64,000 nt of DNA from Gordonia alkanivorans NBRC 16433 (GCF_000225505.1 NZ_BACI01000048.1:62001-126000), one strand, 5' to 3'; numbered from the stretch's first letter, positions 47,696 to 56,438 are shown. Notes: generated from the letters alone by a model not told the origin. A program made the numbers and translations.

Positions 47696-47719
47696 CACCG
47701 AACCCGCGACGGTTCGGTG
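47696..47719 (+). repeat. perfect 9-bp inverted repeat before ycnI
   Basis: CACCGAACC and GGTTCGGTG around a 6-base loop, between the membrane gene stop and the ycnI start. It could be an operator or RNA hairpin separating expression of the two genes. Confidence 0.45.
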
Positions 47720-47773
47720 CTGTCGTGCGCGCGTTACGCATCGAATGTCCGAACTCTTGAGAAAAGAATCCAG

Positions 47774-48490
47774 ATGAAGAAGCTTGTCTCGTCGCGGGCC
47801 ACGGTCGCCCGCCGTCTCGTCCTTCCCGCCGCCGCTGCCGCCGTCGTCGGCGTCTCCTCCCTCACCGGCGCGGGCGCGGCATCGGCGCATGTCAGCGCCA
47901 ACGCCCCGACCGTGACCCAGGGCGGGTACGGCGTGGTCAACCTGGTCGTCCCCAACGAGTCCGAGGTGGCGCCGACGACGTCGATCCGGGTCACCCTCCC
48001 CGGTCTGAAGTCGGCCCGCCCGGAGGTGATGGCCGGATGGAAGACCGTCGTCACCAAGAAGGACGACCTGGTCACCGAACTCACCTGGACCGCCGAGCCG
48101 GGTTCGCCGGGCATCCCCGTCGGACAGTTCGCGCAGTTCAGCTTCGCCGGCGGTCCCTTCCCCGAGCAGGAGACCGTCGAACTGCCGACGCTGCAGACCT
48201 ACGCCGACGGTGAGAAGGCCGACTGGAACCAGCCGACCCCGGCCGACGGCACCGAGCCCGAGAAGCCCGCACCGATGATCACCATCCCCGTGGGCGAGGC
48301 CGGGCACGGCCAGCACCACGCCGCCCCCGAGACCACGGACGCGGCTGCGTCGCAAACGGCGGAGACCGCCCAGGCCGACTCCGCAGCCCGCTGGCTCGGC
48401 GGCATCGGACTGGTCGTCGGCGCGCTGGGCACCGTCTTCGGTGTCGCGGCGCTGATGGTGGTCCGACGCAACGGTCGCGGCAATGCGTAA
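47774..48490 (+). CDS. ycnI: YcnI-family copper-binding membrane protein (DUF1775)
   Basis: 238 aa from the ATG at 47774. The signal peptide (LVLPAAAAAVVGVSSLTGAGAASA) ends just before HVSANAP, placing His at the mature N-terminus. In YcnI proteins that His forms a mono-histidine copper brace. The DUF1775 domain continues GYGVVNLVVPNESEVAPTTSIRVTLPG ... FAQFSFAGGPFPEQETVELPTLQTY. A Glu/Pro linker with a GHGQHHA metal-like patch precedes the C-terminal helix WLGGIGLVVGALGTVFGVAALMVV. It is anchored outside the membrane and probably handles Cu(II) with CopC/CopD. Its stop overlaps the copC start. Confidence 0.9.
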   Translation: MKKLVSSRATVARRLVLPAAAAAVVGVSSLTGAGAASAHVSANAPTVTQGGYGVVNLVVPNESEVAPTTSIRVTLPGLKSARPEVMAGWKTVVTKKDDLVTELTWTAEPGSPGIPVGQFAQFSFAGGPFPEQETVELPTLQTYADGEKADWNQPTPADGTEPEKPAPMITIPVGEAGHGQHHAAPETTDAAASQTAETAQADSAARWLGGIGLVVGALGTVFGVAALMVVRRNGRGNA

Positions 48491-49031
48491 GCGCGTGATG
48501 CCGCTGAGCCGGTCCATCCTGCTGACCTTGGCCGCGCTGGCGTGCCTGGGCCTGGTCGGTACCTGGTCGGCGCCCGCCGCCTCGGCGCATTCGCGGCTCG
48601 TCTCCTCCGACCCCGCCGACGGTGCGAGGCTGCCCGCCGGTCCGCAGACCGTCACGCTGACCTTCAACGAGGGCATCCAGTCCGCGTATGCGGTGCTCAA
48701 CGTCGTCGGACCCGATGAGCACTTCTGGCAGTCCGGCGACCCGAAGGTCGACGGCAGCAAGGTGAGCGTCGGCATGGGTGAACTCGGGCCGACCGGCAAG
48801 TACACGATCAACTACCGGGTGACCTCCGCCGACGGACACGTCATCAGCGGGCAGCGCAGCTTCGAGCTGACGGTCGCCGGCAACGGCGAACCGGGCCCGC
48901 TCGCCGACGCCTCCGCCGATCAGTCCGACGACGGAATCCCGGTGTGGTACTTCATCGTCGGCGCCGTCGTGGTCCTGGTGCTAGGTCTTGGAATCGTGTT
49001 CTGGCTGACCCGTCCCAAGACTCGGAGCTGA
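48483..49031 (+). CDS. copC: CopC-domain copper-binding protein, membrane-anchored
   Basis: 182 aa. The signal peptide ends before HSRLVSSDPADGARLPAGPQTVTLTFNEGI, the classic CopC start with the Cu(II)-ligand His at the mature N-terminus. The second half (YTINYRVTSADGHVISGQRSFEL) has the conserved SxDGH motif, with the second ligand His and Asp. A C-terminal helix (WYFIVGAVVVLVLGLGIVFWL) anchors it to the membrane. It overlaps ycnI by 8 bases and is followed 3 bp later by the CopD gene. Confidence 0.92.
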   Translation: MRKRVMPLSRSILLTLAALACLGLVGTWSAPAASAHSRLVSSDPADGARLPAGPQTVTLTFNEGIQSAYAVLNVVGPDEHFWQSGDPKVDGSKVSVGMGELGPTGKYTINYRVTSADGHVISGQRSFELTVAGNGEPGPLADASADQSDDGIPVWYFIVGAVVVLVLGLGIVFWLTRPKTRS

Positions 49032-49034
49032 CGC

Positions 49035-49922
49035 GTGAGGGTCGTGGCCGGTGTGCCGGTCCTGTTCGCCGGACTGCTGGTGAGCTGGTTGCTCGCCCGC
49101 CCCGACGGACCCGACACGGTCGCACTGCCCGCGACCCTCGCGCTCGGCGTCTCGGTCGTGGTACTCGGCCTCGGGCTGCTGCCGACGGTCGACGCCGAAC
49201 CGGCGTCGACCTGGATCGGTGCGCTCGCCGGTGTCTGGGTGGTGGCGACGCTGATCAGCGCCTGGGTGCGTACCGCTGACAGGTCCGGCAAGGACGTGTT
49301 CGACGTGAGTGCCGCCGACTTCGGTGACGTCCTGACCTCCGGTGCCTCTGAGATGGTCGCGCTGGTCACGGGCTTGCTCATCGTCATGTGGGCGGTACTC
49401 GACCTGTTGACCGCCGTCGAGGTCCCGGTTCTGGTGGTCGGAGCGCTCGCAGCGATCGGTGTGCTGGCCACCGCGATCGCCGGTCACGCCGGCAACAACG
49501 CCATCGGCCCGTTCCTCGTCGGCGCGCATGCGCTGGCCGCCGCCTGGTGGTGCGGACTGCTCGCCGCGATGGTCCTCTCCGTGCGCGGCCGGTCCGGGTG
49601 GGCGCGCAGTCTGCCGGTGTTCTCGCAGCGGGCGCCGTGGGCGGTCGGGGTGATCGCGGTGACCGGCGTGGTCGCCGCTCTAACCGAGATCGACGGACTG
49701 TCGGCACTGGGCACCACCGGTTACGGGCGGATTCTGGTGGCGAAGGGCGTGATGCTGGCGGCGTTGGTGGGAGTCGCCGCCTGGCATCGACGACGCTGGG
49801 TGCCTGCCGTCGAGCGCCATCGCCAGACCGAGACCGCGTCCATCCGGAACGCCGTCGTCGAACTGATGCTGATGGCCGCCGTGCTGGGTCTGGCCGCCGG
49901 ATTGTCGGCGACCGCACCCTGA
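49035..49922 (+). CDS. CopD-family copper resistance membrane protein
   Basis: 295 aa from a GTG at 49035, with eight or so hydrophobic segments. The C-terminal half has the CopD features: VLATAIAGHAGNNAIGPFLVGAHALAAAWWCGLLAAMVLS and FSQRAPWAVGVIAVTGVVAALTEIDGLSALGTTGYGRILVAKGVMLAALVGVAAWHRRRWV, with the membrane-embedded His residues (GHAGN, GAHAL, WHRRR) thought to pass copper. It works with CopC in copper import or tolerance. It closes the copper operon. Confidence 0.88.
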   Translation: MRVVAGVPVLFAGLLVSWLLARPDGPDTVALPATLALGVSVVVLGLGLLPTVDAEPASTWIGALAGVWVVATLISAWVRTADRSGKDVFDVSAADFGDVLTSGASEMVALVTGLLIVMWAVLDLLTAVEVPVLVVGALAAIGVLATAIAGHAGNNAIGPFLVGAHALAAAWWCGLLAAMVLSVRGRSGWARSLPVFSQRAPWAVGVIAVTGVVAALTEIDGLSALGTTGYGRILVAKGVMLAALVGVAAWHRRRWVPAVERHRQTETASIRNAVVELMLMAAVLGLAAGLSATAP

Positions 49923-49932
49923 CCTCTTGATG

Positions 49933-49970
49933 CCTGAGGTGCGAGGAGCGCAAGCGACGAGCCGCGAAGG
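49933..49970 (+). repeat. REP-like intergenic repeat
   Basis: CCTGAGGTGCGAGGAGCGCAAGCGACGAGCCGCGAAGG between the CopD stop and the convergent hydrolase. It has the same ends as the in-gene copy at 15777-15842. Confidence 0.55.
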
Positions 49971-49988
49971 CCAGGTGAGGTCGACCGC

Positions 49989-50906
49989 CTACTTCAACGC
50001 CCGCGACTGATCCCAGATAGCGAGCAGCTCGTCGATGATGTCGGTGGCCATGTGCAGCGTGCTGAGGTGGCTCTCGCCGGCCAGCTCGAACAGCTTGGCG
50101 TCGGGGAGCAACGACACCACGTGCTGGCCGTGTGCGTACGGGATGATGTGATCGTGGTCGCCATGCCACCAGCGCACGGGCACTCCGACGTCGGAGACGC
50201 GGAATCCCCAGTCCTTGGCGAAGACGACGACATCGGCGAACGGTGCCTCCATCGCGCGGCGCCCGCCGTGGAGCAGGTCGTTGAGGAACATGGCCCGGAA
50301 CTCGGGGCGCGCCAGTAGTTCTCGGTCGGCTTCGGGGGAGAAGCGGCCGTAGACGGTGATGGCCGGTTCGGCGATCGGCCGCGCGAAGCGCAGTGCGATG
50401 CTGAGGACCTGTCCGATCTGCGCCCCCGCGACGTCGACCGCCGGCGCCAGGAACGAGCCGAGCTTCATCGCCCCGCCGGGGATGCGGTCGGGTCCGACGG
50501 TCGGGGCGACGCCGCCGAGGATGCCCGCGGCGACCACCCGGTCGGGCATCGCGTGCGCCACTCCGAGTGTGTACGGTCCGCCGCCGGAGAGGCCGATGAT
50601 GGCGAACTCGTCGATGCCGAGTGCTTCGAGTACGGTCTCGAGGTCGGGGGCGAAGGCGGCGATGTTCTCGTACCGGTGCGGCGTCGACGACCCGACGCCC
50701 GGCCGGTCCAGCCCGATCAGGCGAACCCCCCGCTCAGCGGCATATCCACGAGCTTCGACGGGGATCTGGCGGCGAGCGCCGGGCGTCCCGTGGAGCCAGA
50801 TGATGGCCCGTCCGGTAGCTGATCCGTATTCGGCGAACCCGATGCGACGATCACCGTCGGCCACGGCGATCGACCCCTCGATTTTCGGACGGGCGATGTC
50901 GATCAT
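49989..50906 (-). CDS. alpha/beta hydrolase
   Basis: 305 aa from the ATG at 50906. Oxyanion loop IIWLHGTPGARRQ, nucleophile elbow IIGLSGGGPYTLGVAHAM (Ser in GLSGGG), candidate acid in VGVPVRWWHGDHDHIIPYAHG, and final His in GESHLSTLHMA. It is cytoplasmic, with no signal peptide. The haloperoxidase- or epoxide-hydrolase-like fold is clear; the substrate is unknown. It is divergent from a second hydrolase, with start codons only about 30 bp apart, so the two promoters overlap. Confidence 0.85.
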   Translation of the reverse strand: MIDIARPKIEGSIAVADGDRRIGFAEYGSATGRAIIWLHGTPGARRQIPVEARGYAAERGVRLIGLDRPGVGSSTPHRYENIAAFAPDLETVLEALGIDEFAIIGLSGGGPYTLGVAHAMPDRVVAAGILGGVAPTVGPDRIPGGAMKLGSFLAPAVDVAGAQIGQVLSIALRFARPIAEPAITVYGRFSPEADRELLARPEFRAMFLNDLLHGGRRAMEAPFADVVVFAKDWGFRVSDVGVPVRWWHGDHDHIIPYAHGQHVVSLLPDAKLFELAGESHLSTLHMATDIIDELLAIWDQSRALK

Positions 50907-50936
50907 GTGACCAGCATCTCACGTAGCGTTATATGC

Positions 50937-51836
50937 GTGATCCCCGAGTTTCTCAACGGCACCGCCAGAGCAGTCCGCCATGTCTTCTCGCCCCACCCGG
51001 CCACGGACATACCCAAAGGTCAGATGCTCGACCTGCCCGGCCGGGGACGCGCCTTCGTCACCGATTCGGGACCCCGCGACGCCCCGGCGGTGTTCCTGCT
51101 CCACTCGGTGCTGACCACCGGCCTGCTGTGCTGGTACCCGACGATCCCGGTGATCAACGACCGCTACCGAGTGATCACCCTCGACGCCCGCTGGCACGGC
51201 CGCGGCATCGAGTCCGAGACCTTCGACCTCCGTGACTGCGCCGACGACGTGGTGGCCGTCGCCGACGTCCTCGGCATCGACCGCTTCGTCGCCGCCGGAT
51301 TCTCGATGGGCGGCGGCATCGCCCAGCTGGTGTGGCGTCGTCATCCCGAACGGGTGTCGGGTCTCGTGCTGTGCTCGACGGGCCCGTTCTTCAGCACCCA
51401 CGACCCCAAGCACCGCCAGTCGTCGGAACGGACCGGCCGCATCCTGACGCCGCTCTACCGACTGCTCCCACGGATTTCCGAGGAGAGCCTCGACAAGACG
51501 ACGTCGCACACCTCCATCTGGGCTCTGCGGCAGTTCTTCTCGACGCCGCTGTCGCACCTGGGTGAATTCGGCAACGGGCTCGGGCAATTCGACTCCCGCA
51601 GCTGGTTGCACGAGATCGACGTGCCGACCGCCGTCGTGGTCTCCATCCGCGACCGCGTCGTCGAACCGGAACGGCAACAACTGCTGCTCGACGGCATCCC
51701 CGGGTCGCAGCGCTTCGAGGTCGACGGCGGTCACGCATGCTGCGTCCTCGGCGCACGGTACTTCATCCCGCCGTTCACCGAAGCGCTCGATGCGGTGAGT
51801 TCGCATGCAGCGGTAGAGGGTTCGTCCGCGGGGTGA
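50937..51836 (+). CDS. alpha/beta hydrolase (3-oxoadipate enol-lactonase-like)
   Basis: 299 aa from a GTG at 50937; a GTG at 50907 would butt against the divergent start. Oxyanion loop AVFLLHSVLTTG, then RVITLDARWHGRG, the nucleophile elbow VAAGFSMGGGIAQLVWRRHPE (Ser in GFSMGG), the acid in VVVSIRDRVVEP and the His in VDGGHACCVLG. It resembles PcaD/haloperoxidase enzymes, but no aromatic-degradation genes are nearby. Confidence 0.83.
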   Translation: MIPEFLNGTARAVRHVFSPHPATDIPKGQMLDLPGRGRAFVTDSGPRDAPAVFLLHSVLTTGLLCWYPTIPVINDRYRVITLDARWHGRGIESETFDLRDCADDVVAVADVLGIDRFVAAGFSMGGGIAQLVWRRHPERVSGLVLCSTGPFFSTHDPKHRQSSERTGRILTPLYRLLPRISEESLDKTTSHTSIWALRQFFSTPLSHLGEFGNGLGQFDSRSWLHEIDVPTAVVVSIRDRVVEPERQQLLLDGIPGSQRFEVDGGHACCVLGARYFIPPFTEALDAVSSHAAVEGSSAG

Positions 51837-51974
51837 CCTCGATACGGCCCTCGGCCGGCGCTCGGGCCTACTCGGCCAGCGGTGGAACACTCCTCGGCTG
51901 GCACCTCGGGCCTACTCGGGCAGCAGGGATGCTGGTCGAGTAGGCGAGGAGTGCAGCGACGAGCCGTATCGACG
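51837..51974. repeat. compound inverted repeat (TCGATACGGC...GCCGTATCGA)
   Basis: TCGATACGGC (51839-51848) and GCCGTATCGA (51963-51972) are perfect inverted ends. Inside lie CCTACTCGGCCAGC and GCTGGTCGAGTAGG, also inverted. The 138-bp unit fills most of the gap after the hydrolase and looks like a pair of REP-type units in head-to-head arrangement. Confidence 0.65.
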
Positions 51975-52067
51975 CCGGCGGCGCTTCACACTGTGGAGTT
52001 GTCAAGGAACGGATGCGGTCCCGGCTGGTCGTCGGGTGCGGAAGGTGCTGCGCGTGAGTTCTGTGTG

Positions 52068-53306
52068 TCAGGCGGCGTCGTCGAGTCGCATGGTGCGGCG
52101 GTTGTGGGCGGGCAGCGGGCGGCGTTGGGGGTCGATGTCGGCCGGCGGGATGAGCCAGGGGTGGCGGTCGAAGCCGATCATGATGTCCCAGCCGTTGTGG
52201 TGGACCTGGGTGTGGCAGCGTTGGCAGAGCAGGCAACCGTTGTCGAGTTCAGTCTCACCGTCGTCGGACCAGTGTTGGATGTGGTGCACCTGTGTATGCG
52301 ATGGTGGGGCACCGCATTTGATGCAGTTCTCGTCGCGGATGATGATCGCCTTGCGCAGGTGGGGTGGGAACAGTCGTCGTTCGCGACCCATCTGTAGGGG
52401 CACGGTCTCGCCGTCGATGATGATCTCGGTCAGGGTTCCGTCGCAGGACAGTTGCCGGGCGATGGCGTGGGTGGTCGGGCCGGTCCAGGGCAGGAATGCG
52501 GGGCTACCACCGTCGGCGGGGATGGTCAGGATCGTCTGGGCGCGCGGTGTGCCGATGGTGTCCATCGCCGCGCCTACTGCGGCTTGATCGAGCAATACTT
52601 CGAGTGCGTCGGCGCGGATCTGGGTTGCTGAGCGTCGATCGGGGGAGCCGTCGGGTTCGGGTCGTGGCAGGGAGCGTTCGTCGATCATCGAGATGAACTT
52701 CTCACCGACAGCCTGGGTGACGTTGGCGTGGATGTCGACGCGGCTGTCGTCGGTTGTGTGGTGCGACAGCGTGTCCAGTGTTCGGTCGTCACTCGCGGGG
52801 ATGCCGCCCTGGTCGTCGGCGATGGTGTTGCCGATCGTCTGGGCGTGCTTGTGTATCTCGGCCGGGGTGGCACCAGACAGGGCTTGGGCGAGGAGTCCGC
52901 TTTCATAGGTGCCGCGGTCGTCGTCGGAAAGCGCTGTGGGTGAACGTTTCTCGATGATTGTCAGGCCACGGACGATGGCGTCGGCGACTTCTCCCGAGAG
53001 GGTTCCGTCGGCCGCGCAACTCTCGAGCTTGCTCAAGGTGCCGATGTTGTCGGCGATACGAATCGCACGAGTGGCGACCACTGGCGGGAATCCCATCTCG
53101 ATCAGCAGCTTCTTGGTGGTCGAACCGGCCTTCTGCGCGACACGCAGATCATCGAGATCGCCTGCATGAGTGGAGATTCGGTGATCAGCCAGGTTGCGGA
53201 CCTTTCTCCAGAGGTCCAGATGGGAAATTGTCTTGCGACCAGTGGGATCGTCGGTGGGTGGAGCGATTGCCGCGAGCTGGTCGAGAAGGGATTCGAGCGG
53301 TGCCAT
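52068..53306 (-). CDS. 13E12/DUF222-type HNH endonuclease, SOS-controlled
   Basis: 412 aa from the ATG at 53306. The DUF222 region covers about residues 1-300 (MAPLESLLDQLAAIAPPTDD ... LWRKVRNLADHRISTHAG ... VADAIVRGLTIIEKRSPT). The C-terminus carries the HNH nuclease: CIKCGAPPSHTQVHHIQHWSDDGETELDNGCLLCQRCHTQVHHNGW, with two zinc-type CxxC pairs and the catalytic HH. It belongs to the 13E12-repeat family, several members of which are LexA-regulated in M. tuberculosis. The long upstream open frame to 53807 is only a shadow of rsgA. A LexA box and a -10 fitting a leaderless start support 53306. Confidence 0.85.
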   Translation of the reverse strand: MAPLESLLDQLAAIAPPTDDPTGRKTISHLDLWRKVRNLADHRISTHAGDLDDLRVAQKAGSTTKKLLIEMGFPPVVATRAIRIADNIGTLSKLESCAADGTLSGEVADAIVRGLTIIEKRSPTALSDDDRGTYESGLLAQALSGATPAEIHKHAQTIGNTIADDQGGIPASDDRTLDTLSHHTTDDSRVDIHANVTQAVGEKFISMIDERSLPRPEPDGSPDRRSATQIRADALEVLLDQAAVGAAMDTIGTPRAQTILTIPADGGSPAFLPWTGPTTHAIARQLSCDGTLTEIIIDGETVPLQMGRERRLFPPHLRKAIIIRDENCIKCGAPPSHTQVHHIQHWSDDGETELDNGCLLCQRCHTQVHHNGWDIMIGFDRHPWLIPPADIDPQRRPLPAHNRRTMRLDDAA

Positions 53307-53312
53307 GACTCC

Positions 53313-53335
53313 AATGTACGCGAACATATGTTCGA
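53313..53335 (-). promoter_or_regulatory. LexA (SOS) box and leaderless promoter of the HNH gene
   Basis: On the minus strand TCGAACATATGTTCGC (53335-53320) matches the actinobacterial SOS box TCGAACN4GTTCGA at all but the last base. Directly after it comes the -10-like TACATT (53318-53313), then six bases to the A of the ATG at 53306. The box thus fills the spacer between -35 and -10, where bound LexA would block polymerase. Confidence 0.8.
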
Positions 53336-53389
53336 CTGCACGGAAACTCCACAGCATTTGTTTCGCGAGTTCCTGCTGCTCACAATGTA

Positions 53390-53405
53390 TTTCACGAGCG
53401 TGAAA
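53390..53405. repeat. 16-bp palindrome TTTCAC-GAGC-GTGAAA
   Basis: Perfect 6-bp arms in the gap between the HNH gene and the rsgA remnant. It may be an operator; no other function can be assigned. Confidence 0.35.
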
Positions 53406-53524
53406 GAAACTCGCAACACCAGTGAACAGTAATCGCAGAAGTAACAAGAATCGGTGTAAAAGTGGTGATTCTGTGCGAAGTGGCGATTTTCTTGGAACGG
53501 AACAATCCGGGGCAGGAACCGCAC

Positions 53525-54165
53525 TCACCGATCCCGGTAGTACGCACGGAGGGCTCGGCTGACGGCCTTGACCTCCAGCGCCTTCTCCCGCCGCAACCGT
53601 GCGTCGGCGCGGGCGGCCACCCACTCGTTCTCGCGCTGCAGCTTTCGGTAGCTCTCCACGCGACGTGCGTCGAGCTCTTCGCTGTCGACGGCGGCCCGGA
53701 CCGCGCATCCCGGCTCGGTCTCGTGCGCGCAGTCCGTGAACCGGCAGTGCTGCGCGAGGTCGTCGACCTCGGAGAACGCGGCAGCGATGCCCGCATCGGC
53801 ATCCCACATGCCGACTCCGCGTAGTCCTGGTGTGTCGATGAGGGTGGCGCCACCGCCGAGCGGGAACATCTCCCGGTCAGTGGTGGTGTGCCTGCCTTTG
53901 CCGTCGCTCATACGGACCGGTGCAGTCGCCTGGATGTTTCAGCCGCACAACGCATTCACCAGCGTCGACTTGCCGGTGCCCGACGCCCCGATGAGCGCGG
54001 CAGTGCCAGAGATGTGGTCGCGCAACTCGCTCAACCCGCGGTTCCGTCGGGAGCGCACACCTCGACGACGCTCGCGCCGATCGCGACACCTGTGACCTGG
54101 TCGAGTACTGGTTCTGTCGCGACGTCGACCTTCGTGAGCGCGACACTTGTCTGCGCTCTGCAGTC
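53525..54165 (-). pseudogene. rsgA: rsgA (ribosome biogenesis GTPase) remnant
   Basis: Reading the minus strand, three pieces of RsgA are visible. SVALTKVDVATEPVLDQVTG ... VVEVCAPDGTAG is the G4 region. LSELRDHISGTAALIGASGTGKSTLVNAL is the G1 P-loop of this circularly permuted GTPase. MSDGKGRHTTTDREMFPLGGGATLIDTPGLRGVG ... CRFTDCAHETEPGCAV holds G3 and the zinc region. A frameshift near 54030-54040 separates the first two pieces, and an in-frame TGA (53939-53941) separates the second and third. The N-terminal OB-fold is missing. RsgA helps mature the 30S subunit, so a working copy is presumably elsewhere. Decay next to the AT-richer cassette suggests disruption by insertion. Confidence 0.8.
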
Positions 54166-54488
54166 GCAGGTGAGGGTAGGAAGACCTCAACGGTGACGAA
54201 ACGATCGTTGTCGTCTGATCGATTGAAGATGTTCCGTCCCAGTCGCGCACGTAGGCAATGCTGGTTCTACTAGTCGAGTCAGACTGGCGCACAATAATTT
54301 TGATCTATTGGGCGGAGCCGCATTATCGCAAACTACCAGTATGGGATACCACATGTCGTCAGTGTTACTGCAGCCACCCCAAAGGCCCTTAGTCTGCGGG
54401 ATCCCCGGTTTCCGGGGAGGGTTCATGGCTGCTATTCGGTATCGAAAGTGTCATGAATCGCTGACCGCAGCAGCTGCGGGAGGTGGGT
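54166..54488. other. 323-bp AT-richer junction before the HD cassette
   Basis: No gene is supported; short open frames on either strand lack homology and codon bias. A CCCCGG-TTT-CCGGGG hairpin (54403-54417) lies about 70 bp before the HD gene and could be a terminator shielding it or part of an island boundary. Base composition falls sharply here (for example around 54290-54350) compared with the flanking genome. Confidence 0.4.
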
Positions 54489-56399
54489 ATGCCGGGTTCT
54501 GACAGGACTCACAACGACCCAAGGTCGATTGGCCGTGTGGTGCGCGATCCGATTCACAAGTATGTCTACCTGCCCACAGAGATCAGTGCGTTGGTTGAGG
54601 ACGTTTACATCCAGCGTCTCCGTCGTATCAGCCAAACCTCGATGAGTTCGACTGCATATCCTTCGATGACCGGCACGCGGTTCGAGCACACCATGGGCAC
54701 CATGCACCTCGCGCAACGTGCGTGGGGTTACTGCTGGAAGAACTGTGACGCCGATACCCGGCGAAGTTTTCAATCGAGAGTTCGCGACTTCCTGTCGGAT
54801 GTTTCAACCGGGTCAATTGATGCTCGAACGCGAGAGTGGCTTCGTTCGGAGAGTAGTTTCGCGGAGAACTTCGAAGGCGAAGTATCGAATGCTGTAGCAG
54901 CGGCTGCCCTGCTGCATGACGTGGGTCACCCACCCTTTTCGCATGCACTCGAGCCCTACTACGAGGAGTTGCGCACACCTCTATTCAATGCCGCGTCGGA
55001 ATTCTCGTCTTTTATGACCAGAACTGCATTGTCGACGCCCAGGCTGCAGTTCCATGAAATTGTAGGAATGTATATTACGAGCAAACTGCCACGTAGATGC
55101 GTCCAAGATATACCATGGAAGCTTACACTGGGTATTATAATGCCCTCCAGGGACCCTAATAGTGCTGTCAGTGCGCTAAAGAAAATCTTCAGCGGAGATG
55201 TTGATATTGATCGACTGGACTATCTCCAGCGCGACAATCATAATGCTGGTACTACTTACGGATCACTCGACGCGGAGCGATTGCTGTACTCCATTGAGCT
55301 CCATGTCGAAGAAGGTGAGTGGACGGTTGGTTATGGCTTGCGTGCGCGATCCGCTGTCGAGGATCTACTATTTCAGCGCAACCAATATTATCGGTGGGTT
55401 GCGTTTCATCCGCACGCGGTCGCTCTGAATACTATTCTAAGATTAGCTCTCGAGACGCACGATACAATTGTTCGGGCACCCCGCACGGCCTTAACTGAGA
55501 TAAAGGAAAGCTCACAAACTCAAGGGGTCGCGGATCGAGACGCGGGGCCCTCTAGGTTTTCTAATCTCGACTATTTCTCGGGCAGTTATGGTGGCCGATC
55601 GGACCGGTCCCATCTAGCTCACGTGGATGACTCGTCGGTGTACGAGCAGTTGCGACGCGGGCTCAGCGATATATCTGACTGGGACCGGGCTGGAGGGCCG
55701 CCGATCTATGAGCAGCGGAGGTTTGCAGCGCTTGCGACTGCGGCTTTAGATCGAGTAAACAATTGGCTTCCAATTTGGAAAGATGAGATGGCGTATGAGG
55801 ATGCGTGGAAGTCGATTAGCGCCGGACTAGCTACCGGGCTGATGGAGTTGCAGGAGAGGGCCGAAGAGCTTAGGTCCAGTGCCGGACTCAGTGATACGGC
55901 GCGTCGCCGTCTCGAATATGAGATCGAGGCGATCACGGTCATCCGAGGAGATTTTATCCCAGCGGTCCAGGCGATGAACAAGATTGCTAAGCACCTAATG
56001 TACGAGCCGCGCCGGCAGGCTGTTTGTGCGAAGGAACGGCATCTCGCGAAAGTTATGGATGGCTACACGACTTTCGAAGGAGATCTCGCTGGGTGTTTCT
56101 GGGTTATCGCATATAACCCGGCACGAGTGTCGACTGCCGGTGAGGGGGTGAAGATCTTCCGTGGAGAAGATTCGGTCCCTCTGGAAACGATTAGTCCAAT
56201 GGTTCGGAGCTTGGTGGAGATTGAGGATAGTCGTCCTCATTTTCATGCATTCGTGATGTCTACGAGCGTCACTTCGCTGCCGAACTATGGCACGAAATTG
56301 CTGAAGGAAACCGCGGCTAAGCTGTTTGAAGGCGCTTATGCGATTAGTGTGGTCGAACTCTGGTCGTCAAAAATCGAGAAGATTGCGCGCGGAGCGTGA
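54489..56399 (+). CDS. HD-domain phosphohydrolase (SAMHD1/dNTPase-like), accessory
   Basis: 636 aa from the ATG at 54489, with GGAGG five bases upstream. The HD superfamily residues are in order: RVVRDPIHKYVYLP and VYIQRLRRISQTS (family signature), TRFEHTMGTMHLA (His), AALLHDVGHPPFSHALE (His-Asp) and SGDVDIDRLDYLQRD (final Asp). This matches the COG1078/SAMHD1-like dNTP triphosphohydrolase fold. The C-terminal 300 residues are unlike standard dGTPases. Codon use is AT-richer than in the neighbours, and many rare-looking codons (ATA, TTA, AGA) occur. It is the first of three genes between an rsgA remnant and an insertion sequence. Antiviral nucleotide depletion is an attractive but unproven role. 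Confidence 0.82.
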   Translation: MPGSDRTHNDPRSIGRVVRDPIHKYVYLPTEISALVEDVYIQRLRRISQTSMSSTAYPSMTGTRFEHTMGTMHLAQRAWGYCWKNCDADTRRSFQSRVRDFLSDVSTGSIDARTREWLRSESSFAENFEGEVSNAVAAAALLHDVGHPPFSHALEPYYEELRTPLFNAASEFSSFMTRTALSTPRLQFHEIVGMYITSKLPRRCVQDIPWKLTLGIIMPSRDPNSAVSALKKIFSGDVDIDRLDYLQRDNHNAGTTYGSLDAERLLYSIELHVEEGEWTVGYGLRARSAVEDLLFQRNQYYRWVAFHPHAVALNTILRLALETHDTIVRAPRTALTEIKESSQTQGVADRDAGPSRFSNLDYFSGSYGGRSDRSHLAHVDDSSVYEQLRRGLSDISDWDRAGGPPIYEQRRFAALATAALDRVNNWLPIWKDEMAYEDAWKSISAGLATGLMELQERAEELRSSAGLSDTARRRLEYEIEAITVIRGDFIPAVQAMNKIAKHLMYEPRRQAVCAKERHLAKVMDGYTTFEGDLAGCFWVIAYNPARVSTAGEGVKIFRGEDSVPLETISPMVRSLVEIEDSRPHFHAFVMSTSVTSLPNYGTKLLKETAAKLFEGAYAISVVELWSSKIEKIARGA

Positions 56400-56438
56400 C
56401 GTTTTCTTCGTACTGTTAAACTAAACGAAGGCTACCTG

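Noticed and set aside
53307-53807. N-terminal extension of the HNH protein to 53807
   Set aside because: The added residues are the wrong-frame reading of the rsgA remnant, and the SOS box with -10 points to the start at 53306.
54187-54426. 79-codon minus-strand frame in the junction before the HD cassette
   Set aside because: No ribosome-binding site, no codon bias and no similarity; probably chance.
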